From the NCBI GenBank assembly GCA_030544215.1, contig JARZZO010000009.1, forward strand, positions 49,657,129 through 49,721,128: a stretch of 64,000 nucleotides of DNA. The letters are read 5' to 3'. The translations under genes were made by a program, and so were the position numbers. The notes below the pieces were generated by a model. That model was not told the DNA's origin, ran no database searches, and was given only the letters and a program-made list of their open reading frames with translations. The DNA comes from Zantedeschia hybrid cultivar. Lineage: Eukaryota; Streptophyta; Magnoliopsida; Alismatales; Araceae. This document shows positions 45,993-57,796 of the stretch, piece by piece (position 1 is the stretch's first letter; each line of letters starts with the position of its first letter).

Positions 45993-47734
45993 TGTTAGTA
46001 CTAGGTGGCTCGAAAGCCAATCTGATACTATGTATTATTTAGTTTATTAATATGGCATAAATTCATTGTGTACGTAAATCAATCTTTGTTTATCGTATCA
46101 CGATGAAGTCCATAAACATATGCAATAATCTTTGGATTATGATGAGATCATAATAACGGAACCAAAAACTTATAAATATATATTCTTAATTGTTCCTAGT
46201 CAAAAGATGTTTGAGACGAACATCAAACATTCGGATAGACTAGTACAAGTTTTTTCAGCTCATACGATGAGGGTGACTGATCCTATAAGTCACTTGTGTG
46301 AAGACACTATGCTGGACCTGTAAGTGCTCATTGACGAATGAGTTCACTGACTTATAAATATATATTCATAATTGTTCCTAGTTAAAGGATGTTTGAGACG
46401 AACATCAAACATCCGGATAGACTAGTACAGGTTTCTTCAGCTCATACGATGAGGGTGACTGATCCTATAAGTCACTTGTGTGAAGACACTATGTTGGACC
46501 TGTAAGTGCTCATTGATGAATGAGTTCACTGAACTGATCTAACCATGAATTGCTAGATGGTATCTATACCTAACTGTTAATCAGCTCGATTCTTTTGTCA
46601 CGGTTGCGTAGATGGTCTTTGGATCTGAGACATCAAGGATACCTTGTTAGTACGTTTCTGAACTTTGACTTTAACTAACGAATCCCTAACCATGGGTTAT
46701 CTATAAGTCAAGTGATCGGGTTCAAGGAGATGCCCACGAAGGTACTTGTGTGTTTATACGAGATCATCTGCTCTTGATAATAAGAGAGAGAATGTTCCAA
46801 AAATGATGCGCTTAAGTCCTTAGTCAGGACAAACTCTGTATCAGATAGAACATTATCTGATATATATTAGCGGCATCTAATTCAAGTGAATCGACCGGAT
46901 AGGGTTTAACAGTAAACCATACCCTAAGTCAATTTGGGAACATTGCATGAATGCAGGATTATATCCGCGTGGTAACCGTTGACGGAAAGGTTCCCATAGC
47001 GAGTTACATTAACCCCAATACCTTGCAATATCACGCGCTCTTACTTGGCACCCAACGTGATTGGAAGTCTGTCCGAATTTATTGTGGGACATTAAATTCG
47101 ATTGATTAATTAATATAATGATATTAATTAATTCAGTAGGTCCATAAACTGTTACTGGACTTAATGTGCTATTAACTGGACTAGTATTTAAGCCTAGATG
47201 GTCACACGTAAATGATTTTTAAGTTAGTGAATATTTTGACGTGGTTTCGGATAAGTATGAGTTTTTTCTAAAAAACTGTAAAACGGTTATTATAAAATAC
47301 CGGGGTTAGGTCAGGGGTAGGCAACCATGACCTAGCCGCCCCCCCTCTCTCTCCTCTTTCTCTGGTGCCCCCCACCTCTGGCCGATCCCGGGAGATTCCG
47401 CTCCGAGCCTGCTCCGTCTTCCCGTCCGACGGGAATCTGAATCCACATGTCACGGAAGATTACGTGCAGCCAAATAGGATCTGTGGACGCTGCTACAAGC
47501 GAGGAAGCGAAAATGATCCACCAACAGAAAGACCACGTGAATACCGCTAGAGGTCGGACACCTGCGCGGCTTACGGCATCACATCGATGAAACCGAACGA
47601 ACGCGGATTCGAATCCGCACAAGGTAAATACGATTTATCATTTAAGATTTTTGTTGATTGAAACGGGACTGATCCGATCCCAATTATTTTATCCACTGCG
47701 TTTTAGTCGGATCCAGATACAGATGAACCTAACA
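45993..47734 (+). repeat. Copia-2 3' LTR
   Basis: 1742 bp, TGTTAGTACTAGG...CCTAACA. It is longer than the 5' LTR because of an internal 182-bp tandem duplication. SL3 is retained (TATCAGATA/TATCTGATA near 46850). Confidence 0.9.
46169..46532 (+). repeat. 182-bp tandem duplication within the Copia-2 3' LTR
   Basis: Unit 1 (46169-46350) and unit 2 (46351-46532) both begin CTTATAAATATATATTC and end GAGTTCACTGA, and are highly similar. The other LTRs have one unit. Confidence 0.9.
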
Positions 47735-47739
47735 GAAAG

Positions 47740-48859
47740 AGCCAGAGATAGAAAATAAATAAAGAAAATTTATGTGACTTAAAGCTATGACTAAGGATCA
47801 ATCTAAAGGTAAGATCAAAGCTGTTGAATTAGTCTAATTCCTTTCTAGGCAAGCTTGCCTCCTGCCTTTTTACACTGTCCTCCTTTCCTCACCACCATGT
47901 GATATAACATTAAGAAGGTAATTTGCATTTTACGTGCCTAGGAAAAGCTCACTAACAAAAGTCTCGTAAGAAAGAAAGAAGTAATTATGAATATATTCTT
48001 AATACCCTTTTATTCATTGTATTAACAAGATGATGAGGCCCAAATCAATAGAGACGTCTCTTATAATAGTTGTGTTTATATTGTTTATCCTCTTACAGTT
48101 CTTTATCCTTTGTTGAGTAACACTTGCTATACAGTGCCCTTGTATCGTAGTTCACGTGGACTGCAATGTGTTGACGTTGCTGTCTGATCTCTTAGATCAA
48201 ATAGTAACAAGTGGTGCCGTAATTTTTTTAAAAAAAATTTTGAGTTAGAAATGGCTCACAATTCAGTATTTGTATTGTCCAATCTTTTATCGGATAATTA
48301 AAAGTTTTTAAAGTAGATATCGTAAAAAATTGGAGAAAGAGATCATGTGCTCGTGCGATTCAAATCGTCGGATCACACGACTGAGTGGTGGGACATTACA
48401 TCGGGTAGGTACCGTGCAACAAGTATTATTCTTCTTTGTTTGTCCTAACCTTTGCAAAATTAAGAAAAAAATTAATTTATCTTTATTCAATCACTTGAGA
48501 TAAATAATCTGAATGAAATATACACTTTTTAGAATCTTTCTTATGATGTTGTACACCCCTTTTAAACTTGGGTTACACTTTCACTTTAACATTCTATAAT
48601 CAAGATAATATTAAAGAGAGCGCATGTGACAAGATGAACAAAATATTTCCTATAATAAATAAAGAAAATGTGAGGATAGATGTACAATTATCTCAAAGAG
48701 GGGGGAGGGGGCGGGCAGTGAGGCCCACGCAAGTGGAGCGCCCGGCCGTCCGATCTTCGTATCGGACGCGCCCACGCACCAGTCGGACCCACCAAGTAAG
48801 CGGCCCATTGGGAAGGTCGCCTCCCTCTCCCTCCCCCACCTCTTCGCCCCACTTTTCTT
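47740..48859. other. Intergenic DNA upstream of the MORN gene
   Basis: AT-rich, with no convincing gene, RNA or repeat boundary. Frames here are short and unsupported. Confidence 0.5.
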
Positions 48860-49279
48860 TCTTTTTAACACACACCCCTTCTTCTCCTTCCTCTCTCTCT
48901 CTCCCCCCCCACATGACAACTCCTTCCCCATCTATCTATACATCCACCACTAGATAACCAGTACCACCGTACCAGGCCCCCCCCCCCTTCCAACCAAAAA
49001 AAAAAAAAAACTCACTCCCTCTCTCTCTGTCTGGGGCGCGCTTTCTCACTCTAGAGTCCGTATATCTCCCTCTCTCTCCCCCTCTCTCTCTCTCTACACA
49101 GCCATCTCCATCTCCATCGTCTCCGGCATGCCCTCGACGAGGACCACCTACCGCCGCAGGGGAGGACGCCATTTGCGGTGAAGAAGAAGAAGACCAGCAG
49201 CAGAGCAGAAGAAGAACAAGAATAAGAAGAAGCCAAGAAGCAGCAGCAGCAGCGAGAGAGAGGAGTTGGCATCGGCAGC
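48860..49279 (+). promoter_or_regulatory. Probable core promoter and 5' leader of the MORN gene
   Basis: Pyrimidine-rich (CTCTCTCTCT runs at 48890-48905 and 49017-49095), with a weak TATA-like CTATACA near 48937. Such CT patches are common in plant core promoters and leaders. It contains the 28-base segment (49028-49055) also found in Copia-2 and a short upstream ORF. The transcription start is not determinable from sequence alone. Confidence 0.5.
49128..49181 (+). CDS. Upstream ORF in the MORN gene leader (17 codons)
   Basis: ATG at 49128, stop TGA at 49179-49181, ending 98 bases before the main start and not overlapping it. The peptide is Arg/Thr-rich (MPSTRTTYRRR...). If the transcription start lies upstream it could lower translation of the main ORF. 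Whether it is translated is unknown. Confidence 0.35.
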   Translation: MPSTRTTYRRRGGRHLR

Positions 49280-52102
49280 ATGGAAGGGCAGGCGACGAAG
49301 CTGACGCGGACGCCGTCCTCCCTCCTCCGCTCCCCCACCGTGCGCTCCTCCATCCAAAGCCTCTCCGCCCTCGACGAGGACCACCCGCAGCCGCAGCAGC
49401 AGCAGCTGCTGCCGCAGCCCCACAACCACCACCGCCGGGAGACCAGCCCCGACGAGGAGAAGAAGCGCCGCCCGCCCCACCACAAGCCCGCCATCTCCAT
49501 CTCCGCCCGCTGCCCTTCCTTCCCCGCCCTATCTTCCGCCTCTGCCCCCTCCCTCGCCTCCGCCCTCCTCGTCCTCTCCCTCCTCTCCTTCCTCTTCTTC
49601 TACTACCTCCGCGACGACGCCCCCTTCCTCGGCAACCTCCTTCTCGCCTCCGCCGCCGTCGCCGTCGCCTCCGTCGCCGCCCGCCGCTCCCGCCTCCTCT
49701 GCTTCTCCGGCGGCCGCCCGATCCGGGGCAGCGAGTCCGTGGAGTGGTTCATCGGCGACTCCAAGAAGGACCGCCCCGCCGCCGGGAACGAGGCCGTGAG
49801 GGAGGGGGTGGAGATGTACAACAACGGCGACTACTACGAGGGGGAGTTCCACCGGGGGAAGTGCAGCGGCAGCGGCGTCTACTACTACTTCGGCAGCGGC
49901 AAGTATGAGGGCGACTGGGTGGACGCCCGCTACGACGGCTACGGGATTGAGAGCTGGGCGCGGGGGAGCCGCTACCGGGGCCAATACCGCCAGGGGCTGC
50001 GCCACGGCGTGGGCGTGTACCGCTTCTACACCGGCGACTGCTACGCCGGCGAGTGGCTCAGCGGCCAGAGCCATGGCGTCGGGGTGCAGACCTGCTCCGA
50101 TGGCAGCTGCTATGCCGGCGAGTTCAAGTGCGGGGTCAAGCATGGCATCGGCTACTACCATTTCAGGTAGAATTCTTGGTAGCGGTGTTCATTTTTCTGG
50201 TTCCATTCTTCTTTTTTTCCTTTTTCACTGTTTCGGTAGATTTTAATCCGCCGATTCGGTTAAAATTGGATCGAAGATTGGCACCTGCGACTATAGGGTT
50301 AGGGTTATCCCAGTTCCCAATTTTAGCGAAGGATTATTTCTTTTTCTTGTTCATGGGTGTTGAGATGGATAGAACAGTGGAATTTCCTCCTCTTTTTTTT
50401 TTTTTCTCATGGTATCCCAAATCCTGGTCTTCTCCCCTTTGCTAGGTAGGTTGCCACCCAATCCAGGGGGTTGGAAATTGGAATTAAAAGTGTGATTAGA
50501 ATTTCTATGTTTGGCGAAACATTGCTACCATTTTGTGTGTGCTTGGACTGGTGTGCTAGGAAAAGCTCTCGGTCTCTTTGCTAGGGTTTGTTTGTGTGAT
50601 TATGTTGTCGTATCCCTACTATTGTTCTTGTGAATAGTCTTCCCCCATCGCACATGCGGACCATGGTTTGCGTTGATGTTCTTAGCTGTTCAAAAGATGG
50701 AAGACTTTAGATATCGAATTTTGCAATTGGAGACCCTTGTGAATAGGCACATCATCTTTCTCTGGAACTTATGACACTTTATAGCTTTGTACGAGGAGAA
50801 TGCAGACCAGATGAATGATTAGTAGGCTTCCTTGAATAGATATGTCTTATGAGACATTGTATCAAAGAGCCCAGTGGCTAAAACTGTGACAGGGAAGAAT
50901 TGAACATTAATATCTCTTGCCTTTTTTCTGGGGGGGACTTTTAGTCAGTACATTAGGTAGTTAACAACTGCGATATCAGTAGCTTTACAAGGGAAAAAGA
51001 GGAAAAAAAATACTAGAAGTTGTGCTGGAAAGGTCTGGCATTTGTAGAGAAACTATGTGAAGTCGAATTTATAAAGCTGCACAGGGGTGATTACAGTGTT
51101 CTTTTGTTTTAAATACCATTAGCTTAGCTCTATGAATGAAGAATACAACTGTTCTGATTAAAAACACCACGGTTTTCTCCTCATTAGCCCTGCCAGGACC
51201 TTGTGCAGGCAGAATGCTGAGGCTAGGAGGAGGAGACTTTGACAGTAGGTGTAATCAAAACCACAATTTCCTCTGGCTAAACCCTGTCAGGATCTTACTC
51301 AGGCAAAAGGCACAGAGGCCAGGGGAAGAAGACTTTGGTAGTGCTTTGTAATTAAAATAAACATTTTTTTTACCCTGTCAGGATTTGGCGCCTAGTTTTG
51401 TGGTTTTGATTACAGATTAGTCTAGAAGTCTGCTTCCTCTGACTTCCGCATTTTTCCTTGTTAACTTGATGTTGCTCCCACGTTTTATGTTTCCTAAGAA
51501 ACGTTTCTGGTTGTATGCTTTTTCCATCCTTGGAAATGGATACTCTGTAATTCCCTCCGCAGAAAGGTGAAAAGTTCCTTCTGTTGCAGGAATGGAGATA
51601 GGTACTCTGGGGAGTACTTTGGCGACAAGATCCATGGGTTTGGGGTTTATCAATTTGCCAATGGTCACTGCTATGAGGGTTCCTGGCATGAAGGCCGAAA
51701 GCAAGGTTTTGGAATGTACACCTTCCGGAATGGTGACGCAAGGTCTGGTGAGTGGGATCATGGAGTTCTCAAGATCCCTCACCCCCAACAACATGAATCC
51801 GTGCAGCACGCTGTCCAGGTTCGAAGACAAAGTTTGGATGTTTCCCCCCCTCCTTTGTTATCTGATCTTGGATGCTGTTTCCCTTCCTTTGCTATCTCAT
51901 TCTCCTCGTCTTACCTCTTTCCTTTCTGTCTCTCTAGGCAGCTAGAAAGGCAGCACAAAATGCAGTTCTACTTCCTCGAGTAGATGAGCGGGTGAACAAG
52001 GCAGTAGCAGCTGCAAACAGGGCAGCCACGGCTGCCCGTGTCGCCGCCATCAAAGCAGTCCAGAACCGAATGGATGGGAAGTTTTGTGACATAGGTGTGT
52101 AA
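49280..52102 (+). CDS. MORN-repeat membrane protein, three exons
   Basis: Exons are 49280-50166, 51590-51818 and 51938-52102, with GT..AG introns of 1423 and 119 bases. The joined frame is 427 codons including TAA. The N-terminus (1-75) is low complexity with a Gln-rich run. Two hydrophobic segments (about 91-110 and 117-134) suggest membrane anchoring. Seven full MORN repeats and one partial repeat (YxGxW/F...GxG pattern) run from about 184 to 360, for example YRGQYRQGLRHGVGVY. The C-terminus is an Ala-rich helix (NKAVAAANRAATAARVAAIK). It resembles the plant MORN family sometimes mislabelled SET7/9-like; no SET domain is present. MORN repeats typically mediate membrane or phospholipid association and protein scaffolding. 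The specific role is unknown. The exon 1 start fits the GC-rich frame and is the first ATG of that frame. Confidence 0.93.
51186..51411 (+). repeat. Degenerate ~95-bp repeats in MORN gene intron 1
   Basis: GCCCTGCCAGGACCTTGTGC (51187), ACCCTGTCAGGATCTTACTC (51282) and ACCCTGTCAGGATTTGGCGC (51372) begin successive units of about 95 bases. Units 1 and 2 are followed by AGGCAGAATGC / AGGCAAAAGGC and GAGACTTTG / AAGACTTTG. The third unit is partial. No function is implied. Confidence 0.55.
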
Positions 52103-55100
52103 GTGAGTTCTCACTGAAACTGTAAATTTTTCGGTACTCATATTATAAGAATTAAGAAATCGGGAAGTTGTCGACCGGTTAAGCAAACACTTGCCTGGTC
52201 AAACAGAGAGATAGAGAGAGTGAAGAGAGAATCAGGAGCCGACAACCATGGATATTTTGGAATCCAGGAAGCGCACCACAACCTCTCATGAGCCAAACCG
52301 TGTACATAGAACAGCCTGTAAATCAATTTGAATATGAGCTTTTGGATCTTTCATGGCTAACTCTTTGCTAGAATCAAGTTGAGGGTGCCCCCATGTGCTA
52401 CTGTGCTCTTCTGTTTAGTAACGTTGCTTTTGCACATGGCATCACTGTGTATTTTTATGGGGGGCCCTGGTGTTTTTGCTCAGTTAACTATTTCATTGAA
52501 CTTGTACTGTTTATGGAGATCTGGATCTCTGGTGTGTGATTCTGTTATCCCTTCCTTTACCCAGGATCTGCTGCTTTCTCCCCTTTTTCCCTACCATCCC
52601 CAGTAGTAGTAGTAGTAGCTCACTGCATGCAGCATCTGCCCGGCTCTGCCATCTTTGTATCTTTTTCTTCTTTTTTTTTCCTTCTTTCTGCCATCAATCT
52701 AGAAGAGACTTTTGAATAAGTGAGACCGCTCATGCTTTCTTCTCCCCCCATCCTAAGTCCCCAACTACTCCCACCAGTATATGTCTGGGAAAAGGAAAGA
52801 GGGGAGGGATTACATCAGAGGCGTGCAATCTTTTTGACCCGGGGGGGGGGGGGGTGTGGCCGGCCGGTTGCCCAGGAATGCTGTGGTGTGATGAAAAGTA
52901 TGTTTTAAAACCCCCACGCAAGTACGCTGGACCTAAAACCCCCCCTTGCTTATCGGGTCATGCCAATGATGGCGTTGGTTCAAATTTTTTTTAGAGCTTT
53001 AATGTCTGTTTGCCCTGTATCCTAATTGCATAGCAGGTTCTTCCCACACCTTGTTTTAAACTTTGGTATGGTATTTTAAGGGGGGCACTTTGTCTTTAAG
53101 ACTTGGATTAACTCCTTTTTTAAAGCTCGGTTTGACTGGATCTGCCTCCTGCTGGATGTCATGTTATTGCCGAATACTGAAGCGATCGTGTTCAAGATCT
53201 CAGCCATCTGATTAGAGAGAGAGAGAGAGAGAGAGAGATGTTGGACTTGTCAGGTGATGGCAGATTTTTCAATTGGGACTGACCCCTATCATTGTTCTCA
53301 GTGATCTCTACAGGGTGAGGGAGGTTGCAAATTAAGTAATGCCACTATGTCGGGTTAACCTATATGATGATAGCCTTGGCCAAGTGGGTTTTTTTTTTTA
53401 AACCCTGTGCAAAGGATTGCTTGCTTTACAAGAAGAACAAATTTAAAGATTCGGAGGGAGGGGAAGCAGCTTCCTCTAAAAAGTCATACCGCCAAGTGAT
53501 TGTTCATGACTTTTCCCCATTTGTTTTTTCCTTTGTGTCTGTGTGTGGGGTGGGGTGGTCGAGGGGGGAGGTGTGTTTGAAGTGTCTAGGCTGCGCCTTG
53601 GTGGGGCCTCCTTATCACTTATACAGATTAAGCTTCCATCGCATTAGGGCATGATGCTTGGGGTGGGGTTGTCGATTTTGAAGGGGGTGTCCTTTCGTTT
53701 GTGGTCGTTTTCCATAGCTTTGGTTGAGGATTAGGTCTGGCGGTTGGCTCTGGCGTTTTTTTGTGATTACCAGCGGTTTTTTGTGAGAAGCGGGGGAGGG
53801 TTGGATCAAGAGTTTATGTTTTCCACACTGCGCTTGGTTGGGAGGGTGTAATCGTGGCTGATATTTATGTAGTTAAGAGTAATATTTGCTGCAATGTCTC
53901 CACACAGAAATATTACAGTGAGTTAAAAAAAAAATTGAATTTTTTATTCTGATCCGCCCTGAGGTGCCTTAGATGTCTGTACATGCCATTCACATATCAG
54001 ATGTGCTAAATTTTTTTGAAAAAGTCAATAATGGATCTCTAATGAACAATAAAAAATGTCTTTTTATGTGCCGAGCCTAATAATGATTTTTGATTTTTTT
54101 AGATTTTTTCAGGACATCCAATCGGTAATCTGCATATACAAACATCTAGGATATTTTGGGGCCGACTTTTTTTTTTTACCTACTACAGTGCTCCTTCGTG
54201 CAGCGTTCAAGGGCATTGTAGCAGAGTCTGATCACCCGTTGTTAATACAGGCTGCAGTTATGATGGACTAACCTCAACGGGTCTGCAAGGCCTGATGGAC
54301 GGGGGATAAAGGGTTTGGATTATGTTTAATCACTGAGCTGGTGCTCAGCTTTGATAGGTGATTTTGTATTTAAAAACTATTCCATTAGAAAGTTTATCTC
54401 AACCTTTTATTCTTTAGAATCGGTACTTGCCTCCTTACATGTTTGACAAAAGAAGCAGCTCTTTGAGATAAACATACCCCTGTTCGTCAGATCCGAGGGC
54501 TCCTTTCCACAGCTCACTCCCAACTCCCTCCCCGCCCGTCAACGTCGCCTTCGTTGCGCCTGCACCCCCCTGGCTTGATTCGGTGCATTTATTTCGCCCA
54601 TGATAAGTAATCGGGAAACCATAATTGATGGCCGCAGATTCCCCTCATCCATCCCCTAACCACAACCCAACCCTATCCATGGAACTCCCATCCCCTAACC
54701 ACAACCCAACCCTATCCATGGAACTCCCATGCATCCCTGTAGGTGGTTCCAGAGCTCAAATGTGGTGAGTGGTGCTCTGCTGGAGAGGATGAAGGTAACT
54801 CCAAGTCCACGATGCCAGTGATGATGCCATTAGTCGCTGCAGTTGGGAAGCAACCACTTCCCTATGCCACTGCACTGGTGAAACCCTAAGAAGGCAGATG
54901 ACAGGATTTGTGCCACGTCTCTAGCTCTTTTAGGGCTACTAGGTGGCAGGTTGTGGTGTTTTGACCAAGCATTGTAGTTGGGATCCAAGGACAAGAAAGA
55001 GAGAACAGGGGAGAAAAGAAATAGTACTTGCTGCAACCACCTTCCGATCGTGGGATCAGATAGTGCAGGGACTTTAAGCTCTGCTGCACCTCCGGTGGGA

Positions 55101-55141
55101 TGGAGTGGTGACCCCGCACCGTCCAATCCTGCGATCAGACG
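52103..55141. other. 3' flank of the MORN gene and intergenic DNA
   Basis: The first several hundred bases probably include the 3' UTR; I could not fix the poly(A) site. Simple repeats: (AGT)n at about 52602-52618, a G-run near 52842-52854, and (GA)n at about 53215-53238. GAGTAATATTTGCTGCAATG at about 53877 resembles the terminal repeat of the element at 55167. Frames in this stretch are short and unsupported. Confidence 0.5.
54651..54728. repeat. 39-bp tandem duplication
   Basis: Two identical head-to-tail copies of a 39-base unit beginning ATCCCCTAACCACAACCC and ending GGAACTCCC. Confidence 0.9.
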
Positions 55142-55166
55142 GCAATTGCAGCTGCATTGCAGTAAG

Positions 55167-56327
55167 GTGTTGTAGTAAATATTACTCAAAGAGAAATGGT
55201 TGTTACAAAAGCAAAAGGTTGTGGGCCCTTGATGCAAGTTTCTGATCCTCCCTAATGTGTTAGCCCTCTTGACATGCTGAAATTTGTAGTCAGATATTAG
55301 AGATGAGAGGAGAGAAGAAAAAGAAACAAGAAACAAGAAATGGGTAAGTAAAAGAAAGAGGAAGAGAGGCTATATTGGAGGGAGCTGATTCAGTAAGCAA
55401 GACAGCTTATCATTGGCAAGATTGGGGTGCAGGTGGGTGCCATGTTAGCACATTCCACCTTCCCATGCACAACAATATTCCTCCCTCTTCCTAGCACCTT
55501 GTCCTCCACTCCACCCAAACTGCAGTGGTGACACACACCCTTTGTCAACCTCTTCGCTCGTGATCTTTCCTCCTTTAACCATCTTCTCTCCCACTGGCAA
55601 CCTCATTTTCCCTTACCTTCCTTTTCTCCTCTTTGATCTTGTATCCCACTCTTTCCCATTGACACTCAAGACAATGGGGAGACAACAAGGAGTGAGGAGG
55701 AGGTAAGTCGATGTGAGAGAAGGAAGGAAGAAGACGGGAAGAGAGAGGTAGCATACGTGGAAGAAGATGGACAGAGGAGGAATGGATTGCTAGTGGGAAG
55801 GAGGTCGAGAGGGGAAAGAAACTCACTAGGGTAGGATGTGTTTTTAGGGTATGGAGGATGGAGAGTAAGAGGCATTTGGAGGAGGGGAGTGATGCAGTGC
55901 ACATGGAGATGCACAGTATTGGCAATGCACACTCTCGTGCACCAGTCTTATGGAGGATGGACCAACTTGGTCCCTAAATCTATTGCTCATATTGGATGTT
56001 CACTGGACGAACATGTCACACAAAAAGATTTCAACGGAAACAAAGAAAAGGCAAGACAATGCTTTTTGGAGAGATTTACAAATATTCGATTCTTTACAAG
56101 AAAAAAGAAGGGATAATGTCAAAAAAGATTAGGTTTCATTTTCTCTCCTTAAAGATAGTTTAGAAGGGAAATTTCTTAAAATACTATAAGCAAGCACTCT
56201 ATAATTTTGAGTGAAAAAAGTAATCTCATTTTTCAGTTTTGATAAACTCCCAAGTATGAAATTCTTAGTATTACATAGGTCAAAGGTAAAATATACTTAC
56301 GTATTTGAGTAATATTTACTGCACCAC
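55167..56327. mobile_element. Non-autonomous element with terminal inverted repeats
   Basis: The left end GTGTTGTAGTAAATATTACT (55167) and the right end at 56327, whose reverse complement is GTGGTGCAGTAAATATTACT, form an inverted repeat of about 24 bases (22 match). Weaker pairing extends outward to about 55142 and 56352. The interior has loose internal inverted similarity (pyrimidine-rich left half, purine-rich right half), like a foldback element. No transposase. Superfamily unknown. Confidence 0.5.
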
Positions 56328-56596
56328 ATTCAGCAAAGCTAATGTGAATTGCAACATTTAACCACATTGCACTATCTGCCCACTTTTTTGCGACCTTTTT
56401 TTACTGTAGAAAGGAGAATGGACTGACTTTGTAATAGTATTTATTGTCCGTCCCATCCCATCACCTTCCTTTAAAGATTACATTTTTCCACACTAAAAAT
56501 ATCATTTTCTCCTTGGCCCTGTAACCTATATCATTTTCAAGTAATATTATCACTTCCTATTCATTTTTATCACTTCATAATAGTTTCATAACTTCC

Positions 56597-57697
56597 TACA
56601 AAAGAGAAAGGTTATGGGCCCTGATGCAAGTTTCTGATATCCTTAATGTGAGCCCTCCTGAATGCTGAAATTTGTAGTCATATATTGAAGATGAGAGAAG
56701 AGAAGAGAAAGAAATAAGAAACAGAAATGGAGGAGAGAGGATGATAAGTAAAAGAAAGAGGAAGACAGGGTATATTGGAGGGAATTGATTCAGTAAGCAA
56801 GATAGCTTATCATTTGCAAGATTGGTGCATAGGAGGGTTCCAATTCAACACCATGCATCCTGCCATGCACAACAATATTCCACTCCCTCCCCCTCCCTTC
56901 CTAGCATGTCGTCCTCCACTCCACCCAAGCTACAGTGGTGGCACACACCCTCTGTCAACCTCCTCGCTCGTGATCCCTCCTCCTTTAACCATCTTCTCTC
57001 CCATTGGCAACCTCTTTTCCTCTTTCCTTCCTTTGTCCTCGTTTATACTACATCCCACTCCTTTGCCTTGGCATTCAAGATGATGGAGAGACAACAAGGA
57101 GTAAGAAGGAGGTAAGGTGCCAGGTAAATAAGGAAGAAGAAGGGAAGAGGGAGGTAGCCTACATGGAAGAAGATGGCCAAAGGGGGAATAGATTGCTAGC
57201 GGGAAGGAGGTCGAGAGGGGAAAGCAACTCACTAGGGCAGGGTGTGATTTTAGATGTGGAGGATGGAGAGTAAGAGGCACTGGGAAGAGGAGTGTGGCGC
57301 AATGCACAAGGGGATTCATAGTGTTGGCAATGCACACTCTCATGCACTTATGGAAGATAGACCATCTTGGTCCCTAAATTTGTTGCCTATATTGAGTCTC
57401 TATTGGACAGACATGTCACACACAAAAAGATTCCAAGAGAAACAAAGAAAAGGCAAGAAAATATTTTTTGGAGAGATTTACAAAGATTCAATTCTATAAA
57501 AGAAAAAAGGAGGGAGTGTCAAAAAAGTCAGGTTTCATTTTCTCTCCTTAAATATAGTTTAGAAGAGAAAATACTAAAAATACTATAAGCAAACACCCTA
57601 TCATTTTGGAAAAAAAATTAATCCCATTTTTTAGTTTTGATTAATTCTGAAATCTGAAAATCTTAGTATTACCTAGGTCAAAGGTAAAATGTACTTT
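56597..57697. repeat. Second copy of the 55204-56298 segment
   Basis: Colinear with 55204-56298 over about 1.1 kb, from AAAGGTTATGGGCCC (versus AAAGGTTGTGGGCCC) to CTTAGTATTACCTAGGTCAA. The terminal inverted repeats of the first copy are not present here. Serine/proline-rich frames in both copies are low complexity, not genes. Confidence 0.75.
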
Positions 57698-57796
57698 CAC
57701 ATTTTTACATATCTTTTAGTTCCTTGATGTTAAATATTAGTATATAAACAGTTTTTTACACAATAGTTTAAATGTCTATACATAATACACTAAAGA

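Larger units (their letters stand above)
38617..47734 (+). mobile_element. Copia-2: Ty1/Copia element with both LTRs and target duplication
   Basis: Both LTRs are present (38617-40181 and 45993-47734) and are flanked by the direct repeat GAAAG (38612-38616 and 47735-47739), a 5-bp target duplication. Primer-binding site, long leader and a degenerate gag-pol lie between. The internal region stops in reverse transcriptase at about 45695. RNase H and the normal polypurine tract are missing and are replaced by a foreign patch (45696-45992). Confidence 0.9.

Noticed and set aside
48205..48432. Possible second Mutator-type MITE upstream of the host gene
   Set aside because: The right side (GCAACAAGTATTATTC) resembles the 58.1-kb MITE end, but I could not find a matching left end or target duplication.
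49529..50161. Long minus-strand reading frame (210 codons) opposite MORN exon 1
   Set aside because: Ala/Val-rich shadow of a GC-rich exon; no domain, and the plus-strand frame has clear MORN repeats and splice sites.
55575..55932. Two overlapping minus-strand Ser/Pro/Leu-rich frames (and relatives at 56822-57347)
   Set aside because: Pyrimidine-rich repeat DNA duplicated at two sites; no frame conservation between the copies.
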